Source: Microtetraspora sp. NBRC 16547
Lineage (GTDB): Bacteria > Actinomycetota > Actinomycetes > Streptosporangiales > Streptosporangiaceae
Direction: 5' to 3'
NCBI RefSeq assembly: GCF_030268965.1
Contig: NZ_BSSE01000001.1
Location: 1 to 64,000, forward strand
Length of the DNA stretch: 64,000 nt
The notes beneath the pieces are model-generated. The model was not told where the DNA came from, did not search any database, and saw nothing but the letters and a program-made list of their open reading frames with translations. Positions 8,403 to 16,467 of the stretch are shown here, in pieces (the stretch's first letter is position 1; each line of letters opens with the position of its first letter). Made by a program: the position numbers and the translations under genes.

Positions 8403-9518
8403 TCAGGCGGCGAGAAGCTCCGTGACCCGGGTGAGTGGCAGGCCGTGCGCCACCGCCACCGGTTCGCTGGTGATCCGGCCGGCGTGGGTGTTGAGCCCCA
8501 GCCGCAGCGCCGGGTCACCGCGCAGCGCCTCACGCCAGCCCAGGTCGGCCAGCTTCACCGCGTAGGGAAGCGTGGCGTTGGTCAGGGCGTACGTCGATGT
8601 GTTGGCCACCGCACCCGGCATGTTGGCCACGCAGTAGAAGATCGATTCGTGGACCTTGAACGTCGGCTCCGCGTGCGTGGTGGGCCGGGAGTCCTCGAAG
8701 CAGCCGCCCTGGTCGATCGCGATGTCCACGAGCACCGATCCCGGCTTCATCCGGGAGACCAGCCCGTTCGACACGAGGGTGGGCGCCTTGGCACCGGGGA
8801 TGAGGACCGCGCCGATGACCAGGTCGGCGTCCAGCACCGCCCGCTCGATCGCGTACGCGCTGGACACGACAGTTTTGAGACGCCCTTGATAGATGGCGTC
8901 GATGAAGCGCAGCCGGTCGATGCTGATGTCGAGCATGGTGACGTCGGCACCCATGCCGACCGCGACCTGCGCGGCGTTGAGGCCGGAGACGCCGCCGCCG
9001 ATGACGACCACCTTCGCCGGTGAAACGCCGGGGACTCCACCGGGCAGCACGCCCCGCCCGCCGTTGAACCGCATCAGGTTGTACGCGCCGACCTGCGCGG
9101 CGAGCCGTCCGGCCACCTCCGACATCGGGGCGAGCAGCGGCAGGCCGTTCCCGACCTGCACCGTCTCGTACGCGATGGCCGTCGTCTTCGACGTGAGCAG
9201 CGCGTCGGTGCAGGAACGGGAAGCGGCGAGGTGAAGATACGTGAAGAGAACCTGATCCTCGCGGAGGCGGTGATACTCCTCCGCGACCGGCTCCTTGACC
9301 TTGAGGATCATCTCCGACTCGGCCCAGACGGCGTCGGCGGTGTCCAGGATCTTGGCGCCCGCTGCGAGGTACTCCTCGTCAGTGATGTGCGAGCCGAGGC
9401 CAGCTCCACGCTGTACGTGGACGTCGTGACCGTGGCGGAGGAGTTCGTGAACTCCCGCTGGGGTCGCGGCGACGCGGTACTCGTGGTTCTTGACCTCGGC
9501 AGGCACTCCGATTTTCAT
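8403..9518 (-). CDS. ald: Alanine dehydrogenase
   Basis: A 371-residue NAD-dependent L-alanine dehydrogenase, converting alanine and pyruvate reversibly. Diagnostic parts are MKIGVPAEVKNHEYRVAATP at the N-terminus, the MSEVAGRLAAQVGA segment, the Rossmann motif VVIGGGVSGLNAA around residue 170, and the MKPGSVLVDIAIDQGGCFE motif near 260-280. Length is exactly that of the family. It lies 29 bases downstream of an aminotransferase on the same strand, so the two probably form one transcript for alanine/pyruvate and amino-group exchange. Confidence 0.96.
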   Translation of the reverse strand: MKIGVPAEVKNHEYRVAATPAGVHELLRHGHDVHVQRGAGLGSHITDEEYLAAGAKILDTADAVWAESEMILKVKEPVAEEYHRLREDQVLFTYLHLAASRSCTDALLTSKTTAIAYETVQVGNGLPLLAPMSEVAGRLAAQVGAYNLMRFNGGRGVLPGGVPGVSPAKVVVIGGGVSGLNAAQVAVGMGADVTMLDISIDRLRFIDAIYQGRLKTVVSSAYAIERAVLDADLVIGAVLIPGAKAPTLVSNGLVSRMKPGSVLVDIAIDQGGCFEDSRPTTHAEPTFKVHESIFYCVANMPGAVANTSTYALTNATLPYAVKLADLGWREALRGDPALRLGLNTHAGRITSEPVAVAHGLPLTRVTELLAA

Positions 9519-9547
9519 GGACGGGTTCCCTTCATAGGGTCACGGTT

Positions 9548-10930
9548 TCATAGCCGGGCCCAAGCCTCCGTGAGCACCGAGCGGAGGATCCCCTCGATCT
9601 CGTCGAACTCCTTGGGGCCACAGATCAGTGGCGGCGCGAGCTGGACCACCGGGTCGCCGCGGTCGTCGGCGCGGCAGTAGAGGCCCGCGTCGTAGAGGGC
9701 CTTGGAGAGGAACCCGCGCAGCAGTCGCTCCGACTCTTCGTCGTTGAACGTCTCCTTGGTCGACTTGTCCTTGACGAGCTCGATTCCGTAGAAGTAGCCG
9801 GAGCCGCGGACGTCGCCGACGATCGGCAGGTCGAGCAGCTTCTCCAGCGTTCCGCGGAAGACGGGCTCGTTGGCGGTGACGTGGCCGAGAATGTCCTCGC
9901 GCTCGAAGATGTCGAGGTTGGCCAGCGCGACCGCCGAGGCGACCGGGTGGCCGCCGAAGGTGTAGCCGTGGGCGAACATCTCCGTGCCGTCCTTGAACGG
10001 CTCGAACAGCCGCTCGGAGGCGATCATCGCGCCGATGGGGGCGTAACCGCTGGTCAGGCCCTTGGCGCAGGTGATGATGTCCGGCACGTAGTCGAACTTC
10101 TGACCGCCGAACATCGTGCCGAGACGCCCGAAGGCGCAGATGACCTCGTCGGAGACGAGGAGCACGTCGTACTGGTCGCAGATCTCGCGCAGCCGCCGGA
10201 AGTATCCGGGGGGCGGCGGGAAGCAGCCGCCGGAGTTCTGGACCGGCTCGACGAAGACGGCGGCGACGGTGTCCGGACCCTCCATCTCGATGGCCCGGCC
10301 GACCTCCTCGGCCGCCCAGCGGCCGAACGCCTCAGGGTCCTTGTCGGACCCGGCGAAGCCGGTGATCTCGTCGGCGCGGTAGATGTTGGTGTTCGGCACC
10401 TTGATGGCACCGGGCACCAGCGGCTCGAAGACCTGCTTCAGCGCGGGGATGCCGGTGATGGACAGCGCGCCCTGCGGCGTGCCGTGGTAGGCGATGGAGC
10501 GGCTGACGACCTTGGTCTTCAGCGGCTTGCCCTGGGTCTTGAAGTACTGCTTGGCGAGCTTCCACGCCGACTCCACGGCCTCGCCACCACCGGTGGTGAA
10601 GAAGACGCGGTTGAGGTCGCCGGGGGTCAGCTCGGCGATCCGCTGCGCCAGCTCGGCCGCCTTCGGGTGGGCGTACGACCACAGCGGGAAGAACGCCAGC
10701 TCCTTGGCCTGCTTCGCGGCGGCCTCGGCCAGCTCCTCGCGCCCGTGGCCGACCTGGACGACGAAAAGGCCGGCCAGACCGTCGAGGTAGCGCTTGCCGT
10801 GGATGTCATAGACATAGGCGCCCTCACCCCTGACGATCATCGGCACCTCCGCGCCCTGGTAGGCGCTGTGCCGGGTGAAATGCATCCACAGGTTGTCCTG
10901 TGCGGCCTTGAGAACGTCGGGGTCCGTCAT
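9548..10930 (-). CDS. Class III (omega) aminotransferase
   Basis: A 460-residue PLP-dependent class III aminotransferase, annotated in related genomes as the aspartate aminotransferase family. Visible motifs: TTGGGEAVESAWKLAKQYF (phosphate loop), SRSIAYHGTPQGALSITG, LLVSDEVICAFGRLG (PLP-pyridine Asp), and the Schiff-base Lys in TCAKGLTSGYAPIGA. The gene precedes ald, so pyruvate is a likely amino acceptor, with the resulting alanine oxidised by Ald; the amine donor (for example beta-alanine, GABA or putrescine) cannot be decided. The ATG follows GGGAAGGTTGCG. Confidence 0.9.
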   Translation of the reverse strand: MTDPDVLKAAQDNLWMHFTRHSAYQGAEVPMIVRGEGAYVYDIHGKRYLDGLAGLFVVQVGHGREELAEAAAKQAKELAFFPLWSYAHPKAAELAQRIAELTPGDLNRVFFTTGGGEAVESAWKLAKQYFKTQGKPLKTKVVSRSIAYHGTPQGALSITGIPALKQVFEPLVPGAIKVPNTNIYRADEITGFAGSDKDPEAFGRWAAEEVGRAIEMEGPDTVAAVFVEPVQNSGGCFPPPPGYFRRLREICDQYDVLLVSDEVICAFGRLGTMFGGQKFDYVPDIITCAKGLTSGYAPIGAMIASERLFEPFKDGTEMFAHGYTFGGHPVASAVALANLDIFEREDILGHVTANEPVFRGTLEKLLDLPIVGDVRGSGYFYGIELVKDKSTKETFNDEESERLLRGFLSKALYDAGLYCRADDRGDPVVQLAPPLICGPKEFDEIEGILRSVLTEAWARL

Positions 10931-11179
10931 CGCAACCTTCCCTAGGGTGATCTGGTGCTTGCTTCAGTCTGCACGCCGAAGTCACAAAAGCCAAGCGATT
11001 GCGTGGCTCCAATGTGCATCAACTTCGGAATCCGTGACGTTGACATGTAACCACAACGAAATCCGTTAGGCGATTCCCGGACAAGCCCGACTTCGCCGAG
11101 CGCTTGCCCACGTCAGCGGTGTGGTGCAATGAGGCACATCGGACAGCATCCGACAAAGGGGTCGGAGAAGGGGAAACGC

Positions 11180-12517
11180 ATGACACCACAAGAGATCGAA
11201 AGCGCAGTCGAGGCCGGCATGCCGCGGGCCGTGGAGGATCTGACCCGGCTCGCCGCCATCCCGTCGGTGGCGTTCCCCGGCCACCCCGACGAGCCGGTGC
11301 TCGCCGCCGCGGCGCTGACCGAGGAGCTGTTGCGCGGCGCCGGCCTGCGGAACGTGCGCCAGATCCCGGTCGAGGGCAGCTTTCCCGCCGTGTACGGCGA
11401 GGCGCCCGCCCCCGCAGGGGCGCCCACCGTCCTGTTGTACGCGCACTACGACGTGCAGCCGGCCGGCGACCTGGCCCAGTGGCGCACGCCGCCGTTCGAG
11501 CCGACGCTGATCGACGGCGCGCTTTACGGCAGGGGCACCGCCGACGACAAGAGCGGCGTGATCGCCCACGTGGCGGCGCTGCGCGCCTTCAACGGCGAGT
11601 TCCCGGTCGGCGTCAAGGTCATCATCGAGGGCCAGGAGGAGTACGCCGGGGAACGTCTGGAGGACTTCGTCGAGGCCAACCCCGAGCTGGTGCGCGCCGA
11701 CGCGATCGTGGTCGCGGACTGCGGTAACCCGCGCGTGGGCGACCCGGCCCTGACGACGACGCTGCGCGGGATGGCCGCCTTCACCGTCGAGGTGCGGACG
11801 CTCCGCGAGGCGCTGCACAGCGGCGGGTTCGGCGGCGCCGCGCCGGACGCCCTGGCCGCCCTCATGCGGATGTTGTCCACGCTGCACGACGATCGCGGCG
11901 ACGTACGCGTGCCGGGCCTGGCCCAGGGCACCTTCGACGGCTCCGACGAGTCCGAGGACGACTTCCGGATCTCCGCGGGCGTGCTCGACGGCGTCTCGCT
12001 GGTCGGCTCGGGGTCGCTGACCGACCGCCTCTGGGCGTCGTACGCGATCACCGTGACCGGGCTGGACGTGCCGACCGTGTCAGGCGCCGTCAACGCCGTG
12101 CAGCCGGTGGCCCGGGCGCGCGTCACGATCAGGATCCCTCCGGCGGGCGACGCGAAGACCGCGCTCGACGACGTGACGGGCTTCCTGCAGAAGGTCGCGC
12201 CCTGGGGCGCCCAGGTGACGTTCGACGACTTCGTCACCGGGTCGGGCTTCACGGCCGGCACGGGCGGCCGGGCGCGGGCCGCGATCGACGGGGCGATGGA
12301 GCGGGCCTTCGGCCGCACGCCGCGCGACGTGGGTCAGGGCGGCTCGATCCCGCTGGTCGCGAAGCTCTCCGGGCTGTTCCCCGAGGCCGAGATCCTGCTG
12401 TACGGCGCCGAGGACGACGACGCGTCGATCCACGCGCCCAACGAGCGTGTGGTGCTCGACGAGCTGCGCCGGGTCATCACCGCCGAGGCGCTGTTCCTGG
12501 CGAACTACGGCGCCTGA
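11180..12517 (+). CDS. M20 family dipeptidase
   Basis: A 445-residue zinc exopeptidase. Metal ligands sit in the expected motifs: YAHYDVQPAG (first His/Asp), GTADDKSGVIAH (bridging Asp), EGQEEYAG (catalytic Glu pair) and a C-terminal EDDDASIHAPNE His. A lid/dimerisation domain lies between (HSGGFGGAAPDALAAL). It should cleave dipeptides or N-acylated amino acids in the cytoplasm. The ATG at 11180 is preferred because GGAGAAGGGG precedes it and the family begins there; the longer upstream frame is not supported. It is monocistronic and ends in a strong hairpin. Confidence 0.92.
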   Translation: MTPQEIESAVEAGMPRAVEDLTRLAAIPSVAFPGHPDEPVLAAAALTEELLRGAGLRNVRQIPVEGSFPAVYGEAPAPAGAPTVLLYAHYDVQPAGDLAQWRTPPFEPTLIDGALYGRGTADDKSGVIAHVAALRAFNGEFPVGVKVIIEGQEEYAGERLEDFVEANPELVRADAIVVADCGNPRVGDPALTTTLRGMAAFTVEVRTLREALHSGGFGGAAPDALAALMRMLSTLHDDRGDVRVPGLAQGTFDGSDESEDDFRISAGVLDGVSLVGSGSLTDRLWASYAITVTGLDVPTVSGAVNAVQPVARARVTIRIPPAGDAKTALDDVTGFLQKVAPWGAQVTFDDFVTGSGFTAGTGGRARAAIDGAMERAFGRTPRDVGQGGSIPLVAKLSGLFPEAEILLYGAEDDDASIHAPNERVVLDELRRVITAEALFLANYGA

Positions 12518-12525
12518 GCCACCCG

Positions 12526-12579
12526 CCGGTCGTGCGGCCCCCCGCTTCCCCCCTCGGAAGCGAGGGGCCGCACGACCGG
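12526..12579 (+). terminator. Strong hairpin after the M20 peptidase
   Basis: Arms CCGGTCGTGCGGCCCC and GGGGCCGCACGACCGG pair without mismatch, and the inner bases CGCTTCC/GGAAGCG extend the stem. It starts eight bases after the stop codon. There is no T-tract, which is common for actinobacterial terminators. Confidence 0.8.
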
Positions 12580-12651
12580 GACGAACCACGCCAGTCACTT
12601 AAATCACATCTCGCCGCGGCGAAGTAGGGCGACGCATGGGTCTAAATTTGC

Positions 12652-12665
12652 ACTGACTGGTCAGT
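12652..12665. promoter_or_regulatory. Palindromic operator, TetR type
   Basis: ACTGAC-TG-GTCAGT is a perfect six-base inverted repeat lying just before the ribosome site (AAGGAGG, 12671-12677) of the ABC operon. TetR-family repressors linked to export pumps often bind GACTGACCAGTC-like palindromes. The TetR gene that ends this operon is the obvious candidate, which would make the operon self-repressed. Binding is inferred. Confidence 0.65.
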
Positions 12666-12682
12666 TCAACAAGGAGGCGGGC

Positions 12683-13336
12683 GTGACGCTCACAGGGGTA
12701 GAGGTCGTGGCGGAGGACCTCACGCTGAAGGGCGAGCACGGCACCGTCTACTCGGGTGTCTCCCTCACCGCCAAGCCGGGCACCCTCACCGCCGTCGTGG
12801 GGGCGGCGGGCAGCGGGCGGACCAGCCTCCTCCTGACTCTGGCCGGCCGGATGAAACCCACGTCCGGCACGCTCGTCGTCGGCGGCCAGAGCCGAATCCG
12901 CCGCATCCAGCGAGCCGCCGCGCTCGGCCTGACCTCCGGCGTGAACGAGCTCGACGGCGCCCTGTCCGTACGGGAGCACCTGCACGAGCGGCTCGGCCCG
13001 TGGGGGCTGCCGTGGCGCAGGCGGTACGCGTCGACGGCGGGCGCCGCACTCGCGCGGGCCGGGCTCGACGTGACCGCCCTACCCGGCGGGGAGCGCACTC
13101 TCGCGCGACAGCTCACCCGCGACCAGGCGGTCCGCCTCGGGATCACGCTCGCGCTGCTCGACCGGCCGGGCCTGCTCCTGGTCGACGATGCCGATCTCGG
13201 GCTCCCCGAGGCACGTGGGAACGAGCTCTGGCGGACCCTGCGCGACCTCGCGGACGGCGGCCTCACCGTCGTCGCCTCCTGCACCGGCCCGGCGCTCGCC
13301 GGGCGTCACGCCGACGCCAGCACAGAACTCCCGTGA
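12683..13336 (+). CDS. ABC transporter ATP-binding protein, degenerate motifs
   Basis: A 217-residue ABC ATPase-like protein, the partner of the YhgE/Pip membrane protein that follows. The P-loop reads GAAGSGRTSLL (around residue 37), with Arg in place of the invariant Walker A Lys. Walker B is LLLVDDAD, with Asp at the usual catalytic Glu position. The signature is LTRDQ rather than LSGGQ. The fold is otherwise complete, though at the short end of the family. GRT loops may be a lineage feature, so loss of hydrolysis is not certain. The stop overlaps the next frame. Confidence 0.85.
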   Translation: MTLTGVEVVAEDLTLKGEHGTVYSGVSLTAKPGTLTAVVGAAGSGRTSLLLTLAGRMKPTSGTLVVGGQSRIRRIQRAAALGLTSGVNELDGALSVREHLHERLGPWGLPWRRRYASTAGAALARAGLDVTALPGGERTLARQLTRDQAVRLGITLALLDRPGLLLVDDADLGLPEARGNELWRTLRDLADGGLTVVASCTGPALAGRHADASTELP

Positions 13337-13350
13337 AGGAACAACCTCCC

Positions 13351-15687
13351 GTGAAGCCGCTTCCCCTCCATCTCGGCCGCCTGGAGCTGCGGCGGTTCAC
13401 CCGGTCCCGGCTGACCCGGGCCGCGCTGGTGGGCGTCGTCATGCTGCCGCTGCTGTACGCCGGGCTCTACCTGTGGTCGTTCTGGGACCCGCAGGGCAAC
13501 CTGAAGAACATCCCCGTCGCCCTGGTCATGGAGGACCGGGCGGCGACGGTGAACGGCAAGACCGTCACCGCGGGCCGGGACCTGGCCCAGGAGCTCCAGG
13601 ACCGCGAGGTCTTCTCCTGGCACCGGACCGACGCCGCCGCGGCCGAGCAGGGTATGCGCGACGGGACGTACTACCTATCGCTGACGATCCCGCGCGACTT
13701 CAGCGCCAACCTCACGTCGCCCTCCGGGGACGGCGAGCCGCGCCCCGCCTGGCTCGGCGTACGCGTGGACACGGGCCGCAGCTACATCATGCGGACGATC
13801 TCCGACGCGGTGTTCGACGAGGTGAAGGCGGCGGCCGACCGCAGCGCGGTGAAGGACTATCTCGACCAGATCTTCCTGTCCTTCGCCGATATGCACGACG
13901 CCACCGCGCAGGCGGCCGACGGCGCCGGCCGGCTGCACGACGGGTCGGCGACCGCCCAGGAGGGCGCGGCCAAGCTGAACAAGGGCCTCGGCAGCGCGCA
14001 GACCGCCGTACGCAAGCTCTCCACGGGCGCGACCACGCTCCAGGACGGATCGGGGACGCTGGCGCGGGGCCTCGGCGACGCGTACAAGGGCTCGACCAAA
14101 TTGGCGAACGGCCTGTCGACGGCGGGCAAGGGCGCGGCGGAGCTGCGCGCGGGCCTCTCGGCCCTCGACAAGGGCGCCGCCAAGCTCGCCGAGGGCAACC
14201 GGGAGGCGTACGAGAACGTGCACGCGCTGTCCCCCACGATCAACCGCGCGGCGGACAAGTACGTGCCGATCCTGACCGAGAACGGCCCGGCCATCCGGTC
14301 GGCGGCGCTGGCCGTGGCCGAGGGCGCCGACACGATCGCGAACGCCCTCGGCGACCTGCCAGACGCCGTACGGAACCAGGCCGGGGAGGCGCAGCGCGAC
14401 CTGCGGGCGGTCGAGCGGTGGCTGGACTCCCACCCCGACGCGGATCCGGAGCTCCGCTCCCTCGTCGGCCGGGCGTCCGGCTCGGCGGGCGAGCTGGCGG
14501 GTACGGCCGGCCGCCTGCAGGACCGGGTCGCGGCCCAGTCCGCCGCGGTGGACGACCTCGCCCGCAAGGCGCGCGCCCTGGCCGAGGACGCCCGCGCGCT
14601 CGCCGAGGCCGCGCCCGCGCTCGGCGGCAAACTGGACCAGGCCCGCGACCAGTTCAACACGCTCGACAGCGGTTTGCGGCAGCTCGCCAAGGGTGCCTCC
14701 GACCTCCACGACGGCACCGGCAAGGCGCTGAAGGGGGCGACGTCGCTCACGAGCGGGGTCGGCGAGCTGGGCAAGGGCGCCGGGACCCTGTCGGCCGGGC
14801 TGCGCCGGCTCGACAGCGGCGCCGCACAGCTCACCGCGGGCCTCGGCACGCTCGCGACCGGCGCGGGGCAGCTCGGAGACGGCATCGGCGAGCTGCGCGG
14901 CGGCGCGGGGCAGCTCGGCTCCGGCCTGGGCGAGCTCGCCGACGGCTCGGGTGAACTGGCCGCCAAGCTCGGCGACGGGGCGACGCAGATCCCCTCCTAC
15001 GACACCGCCCAGCGCGACAGCCGTACGGACATGATGAGTGAGCCGGTCCGGGTGAACACCGAGGTGGACAACGAGGTGCCCAACTACGGCACCGGCTTCG
15101 CGCCGTTCTTCCTGCCGCTCGCGCTGTGGGTCGGCGCGATGGTGACGTACATGGTGCTGCGGCCGATCAACCCCCGGCTGCTCGCGGGCTCCGCCCCGGC
15201 CTGGCGTACGGCTCTCGCGGGCTGGCTGCCCGGCGTGGCGATGGGCGCGCTGCAGGTCGCGGTGCTGCTCGGCGTGCTGCGGTTCGGCCTCGGCATGGAG
15301 GCGGAACACTGGGCCGGCGTGGCCGCGTTCCTGCTGCTCACGGTGGCGGCCTTCCTCGCGATCGTGCAGGCGGTCAACGCGCTCGCCGGGCCGCCCGGGC
15401 GCGTGCTGGTGCTGGCATTGCTGATGCTGCAGCTGACCTCGGCTGCCGGGACCTACCCGATCGAGACCTCGCCCGGGTTCTTCCAGACCATCTCGCCGTG
15501 GCTGCCGATGAGCTGGGTGGTCTCGGGGATGCGGAGGCTGATCAGCGGCGGCGATCCGACCGTCGTGTGGCAGGCTTGCGGCGTGCTGTCCATCTTCGTC
15601 GTCGCCGGTCTCGCGCTGACCATGCTCGCGGTGCGCAGGGGCCGTACCTGGACCATGCGCAGGCTCAAGCCGGAGCTGGCGCTGTGA
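13351..15687 (+). CDS. YhgE/Pip-family ABC membrane protein
   Basis: A roughly 778-residue membrane protein. One transmembrane helix occurs near residues 20-40, followed by an extracellular domain of about 570 residues. Large parts of that domain are repeated GLxxLxxGAxxLxxG-like units, predicting long helical rods, and five or six helices form a C-terminal ABC-2 permease-like bundle. The YhgE/Pip family includes phage-infection protein and ESX/type VII-associated proteins, and drug or polymer export is the usual guess in actinomycetes. A GTG at 13333 overlaps the ATPase stop, but the GTG at 13351 has AAGGA ten bases upstream, so I start there. It is co-transcribed with the ATPase and TetR genes. 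Confidence 0.88.
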   Translation: MKPLPLHLGRLELRRFTRSRLTRAALVGVVMLPLLYAGLYLWSFWDPQGNLKNIPVALVMEDRAATVNGKTVTAGRDLAQELQDREVFSWHRTDAAAAEQGMRDGTYYLSLTIPRDFSANLTSPSGDGEPRPAWLGVRVDTGRSYIMRTISDAVFDEVKAAADRSAVKDYLDQIFLSFADMHDATAQAADGAGRLHDGSATAQEGAAKLNKGLGSAQTAVRKLSTGATTLQDGSGTLARGLGDAYKGSTKLANGLSTAGKGAAELRAGLSALDKGAAKLAEGNREAYENVHALSPTINRAADKYVPILTENGPAIRSAALAVAEGADTIANALGDLPDAVRNQAGEAQRDLRAVERWLDSHPDADPELRSLVGRASGSAGELAGTAGRLQDRVAAQSAAVDDLARKARALAEDARALAEAAPALGGKLDQARDQFNTLDSGLRQLAKGASDLHDGTGKALKGATSLTSGVGELGKGAGTLSAGLRRLDSGAAQLTAGLGTLATGAGQLGDGIGELRGGAGQLGSGLGELADGSGELAAKLGDGATQIPSYDTAQRDSRTDMMSEPVRVNTEVDNEVPNYGTGFAPFFLPLALWVGAMVTYMVLRPINPRLLAGSAPAWRTALAGWLPGVAMGALQVAVLLGVLRFGLGMEAEHWAGVAAFLLLTVAAFLAIVQAVNALAGPPGRVLVLALLMLQLTSAAGTYPIETSPGFFQTISPWLPMSWVVSGMRRLISGGDPTVVWQACGVLSIFVVAGLALTMLAVRRGRTWTMRRLKPELAL

Positions 15688-16361
15688 CCCGCGAGGACAC
15701 CAGGAACCGGCTCTTCCGCGCCGCGGTCGAGCTGATCGCCGAGCAGGGGTTCGCCGGGACCACGGTCGACGCGATCGCCGAGCGGGCGGGCGTGGCCAAG
15801 GGGACCGTGTTCTACAACTTCGGCAGCAAGGACGGCTTGTTCGCGGCCCTGCTCGACCACGGCATCCAGCGACTCACCGCGTCCCTGGCCGAGGCGGCGG
15901 AGGTTCCCGCTGAGGCCCCCGCAGTGGTCCGGGGGAACGCCTCTCGGCCGCCTGGAACAGCGGCGGCTCCGCTGGCCCGGCTCGACGCGGTCGTGCTGGC
16001 CCAGCTCCGGTTCTTCGACGAGTACGGGCCGTTCGCCCGGGTGCTGTTCGGGGAGATGTGGCGCACGGCCTGGCATGACGCCGTCGTCCGGCTCCGGCAG
16101 GGCGCGCTCGGCGTCTACGAGCGGGTGCTGGCGGACGTGCGGGCGGACACAGTCGCTGCCGGGGAGCTGCGCGCGGACTTCGACACCGGGACCGCCGCCA
16201 CCGCGCTGTTCGGCATGGTGCTGACGGTCTCGATCGAGCGGCGTGTGCTGCGTCCCGACCACCCGCTGGAGGAGGTGCACGCCACGCTCGTCGAGCTGAT
16301 CCACGGGCGGGTGACCAGCCAAGTGACCAACCAAGTGACCAAATCGGTCGAAGCGGGTTAG
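15684..16361 (+). CDS. TetR-family regulator
   Basis: A 225-residue repressor. The N-terminal helix-turn-helix is clear (LFRAAVELIAEQGFAGTTVD, then IAERAGVAKGTVFYNFGSKD, residues 9-50). The C-terminal ligand domain is typical. The GTG overlaps the stop of the YhgE/Pip gene by GTGA, so the regulator is translated with its presumed targets. The palindrome ACTGACTGGTCAGT before the first gene of the operon is its likely site. The tail contains a short Thr/Val/Gln repeat (VTSQVTNQVTKSVE). Confidence 0.92.
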   Translation: MTREDTRNRLFRAAVELIAEQGFAGTTVDAIAERAGVAKGTVFYNFGSKDGLFAALLDHGIQRLTASLAEAAEVPAEAPAVVRGNASRPPGTAAAPLARLDAVVLAQLRFFDEYGPFARVLFGEMWRTAWHDAVVRLRQGALGVYERVLADVRADTVAAGELRADFDTGTAATALFGMVLTVSIERRVLRPDHPLEEVHATLVELIHGRVTSQVTNQVTKSVEAG

Positions 16362-16467
16362 CCGTCCGAGACGATCTGCAACTAACGTGGTTCGCCGTTC
16401 GTCAGGATGAACAACGATCTCAGCAGCCGGATCGAGGTCGTGTCCCGGCTTCCCCCACGGAGGACGC

